Positions 1-15,801 of a stretch of DNA of 64,000 nt are shown one piece after another. The notes beneath the pieces were generated by a model that saw only the letters and a list, made by a program, of their open reading frames with translations, was not told the DNA's origin and searched no databases. Source of the DNA: Mortierella sp. BCC40632 (Eukaryota; Mortierellomycota; Mortierellomycetes; Mortierellales; Mortierellaceae); the NCBI GenBank assembly GCA_011634665.1, contig WAEK01000002.1, positions 1,886,001-1,950,000 of the forward strand, in the 5' to 3' direction. The position numbers and the translations under genes were made by a program. Position 1 is the stretch's first letter, and every line of letters starts with the position of its first letter.

Positions 1-229
1 TCCTCACTATCCTCCTTCTCCTCTTCTCCTCGCCGACAATTTGTCCAAGGGCAGTGAGAGAGGGAGAAAGAGATATAGATAGATAGAGAGAGAGAGAGAG
101 AAAGAACAAAAGAGAAAAAGAGAAAAGAACAGGGAAGGAGCGGGAAGGCGAGCGATCAGGGAACTAGGGACATACTTGCCCGTCCTCAATCTCTCTTTCT
201 CTCTTTCTCTCTTTCTCTTTGCTTCTCTT

Positions 230-233
<4 letters not shown>

Positions 234-312
<79 letters not shown>
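234..312. repeat. (CT)n microsatellite, about 79 bp
   Basis: Nearly perfect CT dinucleotide run on the + strand, inside the pyrimidine-rich region before the septin exon. The pyrimidine strand is the sense strand of the downstream gene. Confidence 0.95.
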
Positions 313-316
<4 letters not shown>

Positions 317-879
317 AAGCGACGACTCTCCTTTTCCTTTGGAAATCGTCGCTTCACCCATGGATCTTTTTTTTTTTCACTCTCTTTTTTCCCTTGGACA
401 TCTCTTTCCTTCGTGTGTCAACTCAAAGAGTTCTCCCCCTTCCTTCTGGTCTTGCCGACCTTCGCCTGTGCTCGGCCAGAGTCGCCCTTCGGCGCAGGAC
501 CATGTTGTCCTGATTCTTTGCCTTGCACATTCAAACAGACAGACATATTTACAGACACGCGCACTCGTATATGTGTTTACACACAGACAACACCTAGCCC
601 TCTCTCTCTTTCTCTCTTTCTCTGTCTGTTTGTCTTTCTGTCTCTTTGCCACGGCTCTTTTCCATTCTTTTTAGTGTCGAATGAGCTTCTTTTCTATACA
701 CACACCCCACTACTCTTTTTTTACTTTGTTTCTTCTTTTGTCAGACCCTTTCCTCTGGTTCAGTTGATTGTGGAAGATTGAGGAGTGGAGATGGTGTGTC
801 TCCTCCGAGGCTTCACTCTCTTACACACACTCTCTTTCACACACGACCTGAAGGAATGTGTCTTTTTCCACTCTATGAA

Positions 880-892
<13 letters not shown>

Positions 893-939
<47 letters not shown>
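893..939. repeat. (CT)n microsatellite, about 47 bp
   Basis: Second CT run in the septin upstream region, in the same orientation as the one at 234-312. Confidence 0.95.
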
Positions 940-942
<3 letters not shown>

Positions 943-1401
943 GGCATTACCTATATATACCCGCCCGTTTTTCTTTCCTTCTTTTTTTTAATGTTGGCTT
1001 CGGCTCTCAAACATTATTGCCAGATCGCTCAGAAAGACAAAAAAAAAACCGAAAATATGGCCCTGGGACAACAAAGGCACCCATGTGTGTTTCTGTTGTT
1101 GCACCTCTCTCTCTCTCCCTTTTGCGCTCAGAAGATGTCGTATAAAAGAGTTGCGGATAGGATGGAGAGAGCTGGGATGGAGGGCTAGGACAATCTAGCT
1201 CATCTCCTCTACACCAACCAGTCTCCCACAGCATTTTTTTTTTATACAGATGCGCTCTTGGAGTGTGTGTACACTTCTATATTGTTCAAAAGAGAAAGTG
1301 ATGACTGATAACGGAGCTGTTTATGTTCTTTCTTTCTCTCTCTCTCTCTCCCCTGCTCTTTTCTGTTTGGCCCCGACCCCGTCTCCTTGGATTTCTTCTA
1401 G

Positions 1402-3058
1402 AGCTCGAGGAGAAGCAGTTCAATGTCAAGCTGTCAGTGATTGACACTCCTGGATTTGGAGATTATACCAACAATCGCGACAGCTGGATGCCGATCATTG
1501 ACTTTATCGACGACCAGCACGAGTCCTACATGCGTCAGGAACAGCAGCCAAAGCGTGCTGAGACCAAGGACATGCGTGTGCACTGCTGCTTGTACTTTAT
1601 CCGTCCCACGGGTCATACCCTGAAGCCTCTCGATATTGAGATCATGAAGCGTCTCGGTAGCCGTGTCAACTTGATCCCTGTCATTGCCAAGGCTGACACT
1701 ATGACCCAGAAGGACCTCCACAAGTTCAAGAAGCGCGTAAGTCCCATTTGAGGACGGATCATTTTGGGACTGACTTGAGTAGAGCGGGGAAAGGAAAGCA
1801 TGGGTAGTGGCATAGACCTACTTAAGGAACGGATTGACTCATGGATCGCTTCGTTTCTGCCTCTCCTCATTCCATTTCTCTTTTCTACAGATCAATGATG
1901 TCATCTCTGCCCAGAGCATCAACTGCTACACCTTCCCCATCGATAGCGATGATGAGTCGGCAACCAAGCGCAACGTGAGCATCATGGTACGTAGAACTAT
2001 AATCATTTCGGGAGTCCAAGGGCCCTGAAAAGGACGTTGTACAACCAAGAACCTGCTTTTGATCTACACATTTCTACTCTGACTACTGTTCATCTGCTTG
2101 AACGCGACATGGTCTTTGTATACTAAACTATACATTTTTTTTTCTCCCTCCTGATCATTCTAGTCTGCCATGCCTTTTGCCATAATTGGAAGCACGGATG
2201 ATGTCGCCACATTTGATGGCCGCACTGTCAAGGGTCGTCAGTACTCTTGGGGTGTTGCTGAAGGTATGTATATCAGGCACAGCGATGGAAGACAGGATTT
2301 TGGGCAGTCTTTTATCATCATTATTATTACTATTATTATTATTATTATTATTATTTGCTGACCTATTGCCACGATAACTTTTAGTCGAGAACGAGGATCA
2401 CTGCGACTTCAAGAAGCTTCGCCAGTTGTTGGTCCGCACTCACATGTTGGACCTTATTAGCTCCACTGAGGAGGTTCACTACGAGAACTACCGCAACATC
2501 CAGATGGAGACCCGCAAGATTGGCGAGCCCAAGTAAGTTTTCTTTTCTTTTTCTTACCCTTTGTTCGCCTATCTGTTTCCTCCCTGAGAAAGAAGAAGAA
2601 AAGTAGGAAAAGGGACTAACAAGCTTTCTTTACTTGATACTTCCTTAATACTTAATCAACCACTAGGGTCAAGACTGTGACCAACCCCAAGTGGAAGGAG
2701 GAGGAAGAGGCTCTCCGCAAGAGATTCACGGAGCAGGTTCGCTTGGAGGAGAACAGATTCAGATCTTGGGAGCAACAGGTAAAGGACTCTTTCTTTGTTT
2801 CTTTCTTTGTGCCGCGCGCAAACTACTGGCATTCTTGCTCTTCTCCCATTCAGTCCTACAACCTGTTATCTCTTCCATGGAAAAAAAAAAAAAAAAAAAA
2901 AAAAATTAACAAGACGATCTCCTTTTCTCTATCGATTTTAGTTGATTGGCGAGCGCGATCGTCTGAACAAGGATCTCGAGGCGGAGCACTCCCACATCAA
3001 GGCTCTGGAAGCCGAGCTGGAGGCCATGCAGGCTGGTCTGTCGCCCAAGCGCAAGTAA
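1402..3058 (+). CDS. CDC12: Septin, Cdc12/AspC type, 5' end missing
   Basis: Filament-forming GTPase of the septin ring that organises septa and hyphal growth sites. Six exons are visible: 1402-1736, 1891-1986, 2164-2263, 2385-2532, 2667-2778 and 2942-3058. All junctions keep the frame and the stop is TAA at 3056-3058. The first visible exon carries the G3 motif (DTPGFGD). It continues into [16 protein letters not shown], typical of the Cdc12 group, and then the G4 motif (AKAD). Later exons hold the septin unique element region (around [13 protein letters not shown]) and end in a predicted coiled coil (around [16 protein letters not shown]), as in Cdc12. The G1 P-loop exon is not in the window, so only about 300 residues are present. 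Assignment to septins is secure; assignment to the Cdc12 group rests on motif resemblance. Confidence 0.93.
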
Positions 3059-4170
3059 AAAGAGAAAGAGAGAAAGAAAGAAAGAGATCTATAATAGCGA
3101 TACAAGGACACAGGAGGTTCGAGTTTACCTTCTCTCTTTTTTTTTTATATATACTCGAGTCTCCTTGTTCTTCCCCAAGACGGAAGATGGGGCTGGTAGC
3201 CTTTTCTTTTCTTTTTTCCTTTCTTTGTTATTGATGTTTCCTTTAGTCTCCCCCCCCCTCCTTTTTCCCCTAGTCTTTTGGCCCCTTTCTTACACAGGAT
3301 GATGAGGCACCTTTATCTTTGTTCTTCTGTCCTTACACATACACAAATATACACCGAGAGTAATGCATGGTATAAAAAAAACCCCAACCCGTACACGCCC
3401 TTGAAGGAAATGGAGCGGAGAGAGAGAGAGAAAGAGGGTGTGTGTTTGTGTTTGTGGCGCCGTTCGGGTTCTCTCCCCTTCTCTCCTTTCCCCCTTTCTT
3501 TTTTGTCCCCTTCCTATTCCCTTCCCGAATGGTGCGAGGACCGGAATGGAAGCCATTGGGCCCGACCAAAGGACCACCACGGAGCAAGAAGAGAGAGAAA
3601 AAAGAGTCCTTTGCAAACTGCCCAATCACAATAGTAACAGCAAACATCAACCCAAGAGCAAATCAGTCTCATAATCTCATCTCTCTCTCTCTTTCCCTAC
3701 CGCTCGTGTGCCGTACATGTGCGAGGGTGCAGCGGGCGGAGAGGCATGTGCATACTTCTGTATGTAGTTCTTTCAAGCCAAACCCAGTACCATTCAAAAA
3801 AAAAAAAAATGTCGAAAAAAAAAAAAAAAAAAGAAATACCTGCGGCTCATTAGATTGGCATGCATATGTGTTTTCGTTTTTTTTTTTTGGGCCTAGGTAT
3901 GCATGCCCATGCATCTCACACACCCCACTTTTTTTGGGTTTGCGATTCGCCCAAGGTAGCCAACAAAAGCAAACAAAGAAGCAGATTCAACAACGGACAC
4001 CCTTGTCCCCTCCACACATACACATACACCAATAACTACAGTTTAAAGCACATCCATACAGAGATCCATATAAAAGGGAGAAAAGGGGGGGATTTAAAAG
4101 GGCATGCTTCTTATATTTCTGGTTTGTAAAGGGGGTGTTGTTATTTGTTTCTCGGGCTTTCTTTCTGCTT
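3059..4170. other. Convergent 3' region between septin and beta-tubulin
   Basis: Both flanking genes end here. The stretch holds GA- and T-rich low complexity and several A runs (for example 3799-3832), but no reading frame that looks coding. It presumably contains the two overlapping or abutting polyadenylation regions. Confidence 0.6.
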
Positions 4171-7381
<3,211 letters not shown>

Positions 7382-10300
7382 GGTGAATTAAGTAGTAGAA
7401 GAGAAAGGGGGTAATAGAAAAGAAGAGGTAGTGAGAAAGTGAGAAGGTAAGAGTGGGTGGAGAGAGATGGAGAGAGAGAGAGAGAAAGAGAGAAAGAGAA
7501 GCGCGGGGAGGAAGGATGGGGAAAGAAGCGTGGAGAGAGAGAGAAAGAGAGAAGAGAGAAAGAGAGAGATGATGAAAGGGGAGAAAAGAAAGAGATGATG
7601 AGCGGACAAAAACACGAAAATTTTCTGGGCGAGCAGGTTCCCAGATCAGTTAACACTTGCGATCAGGTATTCTTTCCTGATCGTCACATTGACCGTGGCC
7701 TTGAGGTCTCCAGGCCACTTGCCTCTCTCTCTCTCTCTCCTCTCTGTCTCTCAATATGTGTGGGAATTGGCAGGGGGGGTTCCTCAACTCACCAAGAATC
7801 ATCTTTCCCGTTCCGCGGTTGATACGACTGGACTTGCGCGCTGCAGTCCACTGATACCGTGCTCGCTCAAAAACAGCTCCTCCGTTCACATCTGCTGCGA
7901 ACTTGGGTTAGGAATGTTTCCTGAACCTCAACCTGTCGCCTATTGTCTAGGTGAGCTTTTCTTTTCTTTTTTTTTTTTTTTTTTTTCTATCCCTGTCTCT
8001 CTCTCTCTCTCTCTCTCTTACTCTCTCAACCTAATTCAATGGGTCTGACCCACGCGTGTGCACAAGGCCCAGGAATGATCCGTTGCAGTAAAAAGTGTGC
8101 GTGGTGTACACAGCAACCACACTGTCCACACGAGCATTTCTAAAGGTACGATGTACCTCCAAGTCTCCTTTCATAGCTATCATTTTGACAGTCAATAAAA
8201 AAAAAAAAAAAAAGGCACGGGCTTGGAAGCTTGCTTTCTCGTGCACATCGAAACTGCAGGACAATAGATATCCGGAATGTGTGGGGCCGAAAAACTTGCA
8301 TATTGGGCTTCAGCAGCTGGCAAACCAGTCTACCAGGCGTATTTATCCTTCTTGCCTTGGAGGTCCACAACATATGAGTATCTGCAGGAGCACGGCTATT
8401 CTAGGTCATTGGACCAAAAACTAGGGGAAAGGAGTAGTTCTCGGGATGTGAGACTGAAAAGAAAAAGATGCTGAGATAAGACCTCGATGCTGGCTAGTCA
8501 TTGAGCTGGGATAGAGAAGGGATTGGTGACTTGTCCATGCAACAACAGATGAATTGTGTGCATAATCGTTGACTGAAGACAGACTCTGATGACAAGTGAA
8601 TCTGCGCGGGTCAATAGCCCTGTAGACAAGGAGTGAAGCTCGGATTGCTTAAACCAGATCGACCAAAGGAAGAGTGGTTTGTTGAACTCTTTAGTGTTGG
8701 TAAAAAAAAAAAAAAGGCCGTGCTGTCAACCTTGAACCTCCGCTGGTGCGACGAGGTAGAACACTTGGTCGAGTGGATATCAGCGCAAAGAAAGGCGGCA
8801 AAGATAGGGATTGCTGATCCATTGATTGATCGTTCTCAAGCCAGAGGACCCATGGGAGGGTAACACAGAGCAATCTGGACGCTCAAGAGTGAGAGAGAAA
8901 GTCGAGTCAGGCCAACAAACATGCGAGTGGCTAGTCTTGTCCATGGTCGGGGAAGGAGATGATAAAAAAGAGACTCGAGCAGGGCCGTTGCATACCAGAA
9001 TGTCATCAGCACAGGGCGTATCTTTTGATGTGTTTTTACTAGCGACTCTCCTCGCTCGGGTGTTTCTTTCATCGTTCAGCTCTAGCTTCTTTGAGACTCT
9101 ACACGTGGCAGCAATTGTGGTTGATAAGTCTTGAACAGGCACCGAGGACAACACCGTTTGAGTTTTTATATGACATCTGGAGACTCCAATAGCACTTCTT
9201 TGTTCACTACCAGCAGTACAAACAACATTATTGAGACATCAGGGTTGAGTTAGGAAGCCTCAGCACTTTGCGACCGAGTCAACCTTGCAGGGCGAAGCCT
9301 CGAAGATTCATTCAGGGGTAAAAGCCCTCCTTGATCTGCTTACTCGATGCTTCTCTCAAACAACTACAGCACGCCTCACTCTGGACAAGACTGGTTCATC
9401 TCAGCGATAAGCCAAGTTCGAGGCTCCTGCCCTCATGAAAACGAGATTGATACAAGGAAATCATACGGCCTCACCAAAAAAAAAAAAAGGCTGCTGCTTG
9501 CACCAGTGGTGATAGGTCTGTCTGTCTGTCTCAATGACAAGCAGAGAGCAAACGCTGTGCCCAAGAATCCCCTTTGTGAATCTCTCGACTGCGACATTAG
9601 ATCAATGAACCTTCAACATCCGAGGAAACACTCTGGAAACACAGATATAGAAGTATGCATGCACTTTTTTTTGGGTGTGTGTATGTGTATGTCGAGACGA
9701 ATGGGAGTTGAGAGTAGGCTAAGCGAGGAAGGAAAGAAGCTAGACAGAGTGAAATGCCATCGTACTTTGCAAGATGTAGAGAAGTCCTCCGCCGCCACCG
9801 TAGCCCTGGGCCAACCATCATCGTTGGACCCCATTGGACAGGCTTCACTCATTGATAGTACTGCAGGGGGGAGAAGGGGAGAAAGTGCGGATGAATGAGT
9901 GGTGCAGCAACAACAATGTGCGGCAGGGACGCAGACCAGGGCAGGGACAGAAATAGGTTCTCTTTACAGTGGAGAGAGAAGAGAGTGACGAGAGAGAGCA
10001 CTTCTTGACACATGGTCCAGTCAAAATTGCGGGGTCAAGGACAAAAGAGGACGGCAGCAAACAGATGGCCCTCTCGTCTGGAGGATTGCTTCGTTCTTTT
10101 TCTCTCTTTCTCTCTTTCCATCCTTCTTTTTTCTTTCTCTCTTTCTCTCTTCTTTCTCTCTTTCTTTTCTCTCTCTCTTTCTCCCTCCCTCCCTCTCTCG
10201 CTCTCTCTCATTTCCCTTTATCCCTTGCCTATTCTCTCTCTCTCACTCACCCTCTCCCCCTTTCTTTCCTCTGATCTGCTTGGCCGTTCTCTGGACTCGA

Positions 10301-10858
10301 CATTGTCACTTCGATCTTGGTAAGCCTCTGCTTTCCACAATCTCGATTATCACTGTCCAGGATTCAAAGGACTACTCCAGCACCAGCTGCTATTTCCTAT
10401 GGCCACCATTAACAGGGAGGCTAGTATCGTTTTCTATCACTGAAATTAAAGTGACAAGAGCCGAGGAAGGAGGAAAAAAAAAAAAAAAAAAAAAAAAAAA
10501 GTGCATCTGTTTAACCCGAGTAAAAAAAAAATGCCCTGCGGATTGCATGATGGACTAAATGGATGGAGCAAATGCACAGCCGTGACAGAGTCATTGGTCA
10601 GAACTCGTGATCAGGATGCAGGCTGGCGATTCAGCTCATTCTGTTGTCTAACCACATTTCTCAGCAGTAAACTCTTTTCTCATGGAGAGCGAGAGAGTAA
10701 CCTGTTTCTCTCCAGGAAAAAAAAAAAAAAAGGCATGGACCATCTCTGTTCTAACCTTGTTCCTTTGCCGCTCCTTCTCTTCTGACGGTCACCTTTTTTT
10801 TTTTTTTTCAATCTTTACCAAGCTACCACCCAAGGATAAAGAAAAGAAAGGAAGAAAA
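7382..10858. other. Intergenic, divergent promoters of TUB2 and the carrier gene; no gene recognised
   Basis: 3.5 kb without a convincing reading frame. GA-rich sequence at 7390-7600 is the pyrimidine-rich sense-strand leader of beta-tubulin. CT-rich sequence at 10090-10270 and long A runs near 10475-10500 lie upstream of the carrier. Scattered short frames (for example around 9350-9900) have no family resemblance and contain homopolymer-encoded residues. Confidence 0.6.
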
Positions 10859-13800
10859 ATGTCCCCAGAAGCCGTTGTTCCACATTCACCAAATGAAGCC
10901 GCCCTTGAACGCTACAAGCGCGTCTTTAACCGATTTGCCTCTGTCGAGACCAAAAACGGTGAAAAGTTTATGACCCGAGATGATTTCGTGAACGCTATCG
11001 CTCCAGGCGAGGATTACAAGCGGTTACAGCGGTCTCAGTATGGTATCCTCTTTAATGTTGCGGATCAATCCAAGAAGGGTCTATTGTCCATGTCAGACTT
11101 GTAAGTAGTTCTTCCAATTTTTCCTTGAAACACAAATATCTAGCCGTTCAGAGCATGGGTCTCTTCGTGTTGACCCGGGTCAGCATCCATGATAGGGAAA
11201 AGATGATAGGAAAGGGACGATAGGAAGAGAATGGCGACGATTTTATTTTGTTTCCTTGGCTCCGTTCCGAAAGAGAAAGAGAGAGAGAGAAAAATAATAT
11301 ATACAATACAGGACAGGAGAGCATGGACATGGTTGAAGGGGTGGTGCGTAGGAAAGAGAAGGAGGAGGAGGCATTTGTCTCCTGGGGCTAATACGGTTAA
11401 AAGCGGATTTCGACCATCAATCCGGGACGGATCATCAGCCAGTGTACACAAGGAAGGAAGGGGATTGCGGGGTACGAATGGACGACATAACTGGGGTTGG
11501 TACCACAAAGAGAGCGAAACCTCTCCCGACCAGGGGACTCGAGTGACTGGTGCAGAAAACAATGAGTGAAGAGTAGCCTTATCGCTTGAGCAAGCAGCCA
11601 CACACGCACAAAAAAGACGGCAACCCTTTGGGACAAAGGGAGAGAGGTTGGGGGTAAGAAGGGGCTACATTTGATGCGCGAGAAAAAAAAAAAAAAAAAA
11701 AAAAAGAGAGTGGGGAGAAGGAAGGAAGAGATGTCCATCATGATCTTGGTGTTTCTGCATGGCTTCTTGTTAGCCAGGTTTTTTCAACCCAACCATCCCT
11801 ACTCTTGCCCAGTCCTTTTTCTAACACACAACCCTATCTCCTGACCCTGATAGCATTGTCTTCCAGAATCTGCTCTCTCGTCCTGATGCCGATTATGAGA
11901 TTGCTTTCCGGCTTTTCGATATCACTGGCTCTGGCAAAATCACTCGTGAACAGTTCAAACAAATCCTTTCTGCCAATATTGGTAAAGAGGCCATCCCTTT
12001 TGACTTTGACTGCGAATGGCTCAGGCTGTACACAGGAGGCAAAAACGCAACCCATGACATGCCCTACAAAGAGTTCTCGCAACTTCTCAAGGGGCTCCAG
12101 GCAGAACGCCTTCGTCAGGAATTTCAGTACTACGATAAGCAATCATCGGGCTATATCACGCCCGAAGAGTTCCAAAAGGTAGTCATTGACATTGCAGGAC
12201 ACAAGCTCTCGGATCATGTCCTTGAGAATGTGCCGACACTGTGCAACCTGTATGCAGGGAACAAGGTCTCGTTTGCGAATGTCATGGCCTTTTACAATGT
12301 CATTCGTGATATGGATATGGTAGAGCGTATCGTCCGGAGAGCCGTCAATAACAGCACAGATGGTACGATTACCAAGGCTGACTTTTTGAATACTGCGGCC
12401 AAAGAGACTCGCTTCTCACTTTTTACACCAATGGAGGCCGATGTCATTTTCCACTTCGCGGGACTGGACAATCCTTCGGGAAAGTTGACTCTGCAGGACT
12501 TTTTCCGTCTTTTGGAATCAAAATGGGAACATGCTGTCCTGAAGGCAGCCCCTGCTCCTGAAGTGAAGCACGGGTACCTTCATGACATATTGAAGAACTC
12601 TTGTAAGTCCATCAGTTGACTGTGTAGGAGGACGTATTTGTTTCTTGAATCCCAAAAAAAGAGGTGCATTTTGAACCATAGGCGCTAATAGTGCAATTTT
12701 CATTTACCATCTCTAGACGCATTCTTGTTGGGCTCTATCAGTGGTGCAGTCGGTGCCACAGTCGTATACCCTATTGATCTTGTCAAGACTCGGATGCAAA
12801 ACCAGCGATCCAAGGTGGTTGGAGAACTTTTATACAAGAACAGTATCGACTGCTTCAAGAAAGTTGTCAAGAACGAAGGCGTTTTGGGGCTCTATCGTGG
12901 TCTTGGCCCACAGCTGGTCGTACGTTTGTTGACCAACAGGATGCTGAACATTCTCTAAACTTGGATGAAATCCTCCTCTCCTCCTCAGGCGAATTGTCTC
13001 CTAATCCCAGTATCTTTTTTTTTTTTTTTGCTTCATTGTGATTTTAGGGTGTGGCTCCAGAGAAGGCAATCAAGCTGACAATGAACGACCTCGTTCGAAG
13101 GCATTTAACAGACAAGGACGGCAACATTACCCTTTCGGGAGAGTTGATTGCTGGTGGTGTCGCTGGTGGTTCACAGGTCGTGTTTACCAACCCTCTAGAG
13201 ATTGTCAAGATCCGTCTTCAGGTCGCAGGAGAGGCAGCCAAGACGATGGAAGGACCACGACCAGGAGCATTGACCATCGTCCGTACTCTTGGAATCATGG
13301 GACTTTACAAGGGCGCCAGTGCGTGCTTGCTACGTGATATCCCATTCTCTGCGATCTATTTCCCAGTCTATGCCCATTTGAAGAAAGATTTCTTCCATGA
13401 AGGACCTGAGCACCGTCTGACTATTGGTGAACTGTTGATTTCTGGAGCTATCGCTGGTATGCCTGCTGCCTACTTTACCACACCAGCTGATGTGATTAAG
13501 ACACGACTTCAGGTCGAGGCAAAGAAAGGACAGAGCACATATTCAGGCATCACGGACGCTGCGCGCAAGATTTATCGCGAGGAAGGATTCCGAGCCTTTT
13601 TCAAGGGTGGACCAGCCCGTATCTTCCGATCTTCACCTCAATTCGGTACCACGTTGATGGTCTATGAGATTCTTCAACGTGCCTTCCCATTTGATGGTTC
13701 ACAGGAGAAGGCTCAACAGGCATTGGCCCATGTTGCGCCAACGACTGCAGATGATCTGAGCTATCTTCAGTCCAAGAACGCACTCAAGATCCTGCTGGAT

Positions 13801-13863
13801 GTACACTACAAGTTTGGCATTGTCCCAACAAACGTAAAGATTCCTGGAGTAGCGAGTTCATAG
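10859..13863 (+). CDS. AGC1: Calcium-binding mitochondrial aspartate/glutamate carrier (AGC/aralar type)
   Basis: Inner-membrane carrier that exchanges matrix aspartate for cytosolic glutamate plus a proton and so feeds the malate-aspartate shuttle. Four exons: 10859-11100, 11854-12602, 12717-12919 and 13048-13863; 669 residues, matching the family. The N-terminal half is a regulatory EF-hand domain; one clear loop is [12 protein letters not shown], and DITGSGKIT is a more degenerate one. The C-terminal half is a three-repeat carrier domain with signature motifs [18 protein letters not shown] and TPADVIKTR. The long N-terminal EF-hand region separates it from simple carriers. Intron 1 (753 bp) is longer than the others. 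The start ATG is preceded by an A-rich context. Substrate assignment follows the family and is not proven by sequence. Confidence 0.93.
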
Positions 13864-15801
13864 TCATAGTGTCCTCTCCCCCAATACCTTAATGAAGAAA
13901 AGGCGTAACACCACTTTTTTCTCCTCACTAGTACCCCATTTCACATTTGCTTCCGCTCTTTTTATCTTCGCCCTTCTCTTTCCACACCCACTCTCTTTGC
14001 TAGCATTGCCATCACTCCATATTAAATGGGAGTCAGAGGTCTCTGGCCCTTTCTCAACTATAGTGGATATCGCCCAGAGGCTACACACACGATCTGAAAT
14101 GCTCTGCAATCAATAGACAATAAATTGAGTGTCAAAGGTATCGGGAACAAAGGTTGGGGTTCGTTTTTTTCGTCCTTCGTCAAGCAAAAAAAAAAAAGTA
14201 AAAAGGCACGTGCATGATTATATGTATCCCATGCACAGCACCAAAATCTGGTAGGCTATTTGGCTATGCTTGAATCAAATTGATATCTAAACATCCGACC
14301 ATTGGACCATTAACCCAACTATTCGCGTCACTTGACTAGACACTTCTAAGCTTGTCCGAAAGTACCTTGATCATAGCGCGACCAGAAGGGAAAACTATGT
14401 CAGTACATCATTTGGTGCCATGCCGAGATCTTGTCAATGAGTTTGAGACGGCAAGACAGCTCTTCAAGACCGTAGTCCAGTCTTCCCTTGATTGATCTCG
14501 GCAACAGTCTGCATCGAACGGCTTTATAATTGTGGATAGCCAACACGAAGGCAGGCCTGGTAATTATGATCCGGGAACCTGTACAAGCGTCGCTTCCAGT
14601 TCTCGGTAAAGACAAGGTCTCATAATCCCCTCCCCTCTTCCGACGCCATGACGCTTTACAAACCTTGGATAAAGAACCACAGTTCAGGTGGCGACACGCC
14701 TTCCACTTCAACCACTGACACAGGGCCCACAAAGAAGAGAGATAAATACTTGAGCAAGAAGGACGTCCGTAGTATGGACAAAAAAGTACATTACACAATG
14801 GGGCTCGAGCACTCAATTGTGACGCCCCAAGTCGGTACCCTCAGTTTTGAATAGAGGCGAGTCTGCGATGAAGGCTAAGTTTTCAGAGATTTGCTCCCTG
14901 ACGCCAACCCCCCATGGGATGTAGACCAATTTGTTAATCGAGTCTGACGCTCTTCTTGAGATAGGGGGTTCTTTTTGACTCCAGACAATTAGCGCTTTGA
15001 CACTTTGGATGATCTAAAGTTAACCTGACCAACCCTGATCGCCTTTTTCAGGGAAAGAGTCAAATGGGAAAGGGTCTACTTCCACAGTATTTGTCTTTTT
15101 TTTGGATCGACTTGAACCAGTCAGCTGCAGAGAAGATTGTCCACTCCAACGACTGTGGGCAACCGGCTTAGGATCGATCTCACCAATGTCATCGATGGAA
15201 GACAAATTTATCAGTCTCTCTCTGAGTAAAACCTGGTCACTCTGTTTTGGACTTGCGACCGTCAAACAACCTGGCGCTGAGGAATAGTATGATCCTTGAC
15301 ACCTAAAAATCCACCAACTAACCCAATTACTAAGGATGTCACGATCTGCCTTTCAAGGATAAGGCCAAGGTTCCATCTTGAACAAGATCCTTTCCGGCAT
15401 TGGATGCTACATAACTGGACAACGCAAGAGAGAGGAGGTGTACAGAAAGTGTACAGCAATAAATGTCGATCCAAGAGATGAAAGACTATCTAACTGAGAT
15501 CTGGAGCAATGACTTTTTCGCAATTGGGCATAGCAGGAGTGTCCAATGTTTTCATGGACCCTTTTGGACTGATGACTTTATCTTCCAACCTCAGGCTTTC
15601 AAGACCAAGGAGTTAAAGTTGGTCAAATTTAGTCGTCTTGACGAGAACAAACTCCCTCGTCATATCACACTCTACTATGGCGATACAGAGGGAGATGGGG
15701 GAGGTGACGTATTGTGAGTCCGAATCAATGGATTTAAATAGGGGAGGTCGGAGTGGCAACGGCTTGCCACCCTTCATTCATCGTTTCTCAAGGAAAGCAC
15801 C
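13864..15801. other. Intergenic between carrier and NAD synthetase; degraded coding-like fragments
   Basis: 1.9 kb without a complete gene. It contains a short open frame at 14648-14854 with no recognisable similarity and a more protein-like fragment at 15463-15717, described separately. The last 80 bases serve as promoter/leader for the NAD synthetase. Confidence 0.5.
15463..15717 (+). pseudogene. Possible remnant of a repeat-family protein
   Basis: An 84-residue open frame with non-random composition: aromatic and charged residues alternate (FWTDDF, FKTKELKLVKFSRL, NKLPRHITLYYGD) rather than homopolymer-coded runs. It has no flanking splice signals that join it to anything, and the surrounding frames are broken. 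It gives the impression of a piece of an expanded, perhaps transposon-borne, zygomycete protein family, but I cannot name the family. It may equally be chance. Confidence 0.25.

Larger units (their letters stand above)
1..1401. other. Low-complexity CT-rich stretch upstream of the septin exon; no P-loop exon found
   Basis: This 1.4 kb is dominated by CT tracts and short T runs. I searched all frames for the septin G1 P-loop (GxxxxGK[ST]) and for the N-terminal polybasic segment and found neither. The interval ends in a good acceptor (ttcttctag) at 1401. It is most simply a long upstream intron whose 5' exon lies outside the window. A TATA-like tataaaag near 1141 and an ATG at 1323 in frame with the septin exon leave open an internal, P-loop-less start. 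Confidence 0.5.

Noticed and set aside
176..781. Long + open frame of mostly Ser/Leu/Phe
   Set aside because: Produced by CT dinucleotide repeats; no domain and no start context.
9347..9898. 183-codon + frame in the 7.4-10.9 kb gap
   Set aside because: Includes poly-A-coded Lys, no family resemblance and overlapping open frames on the other strand of similar length.
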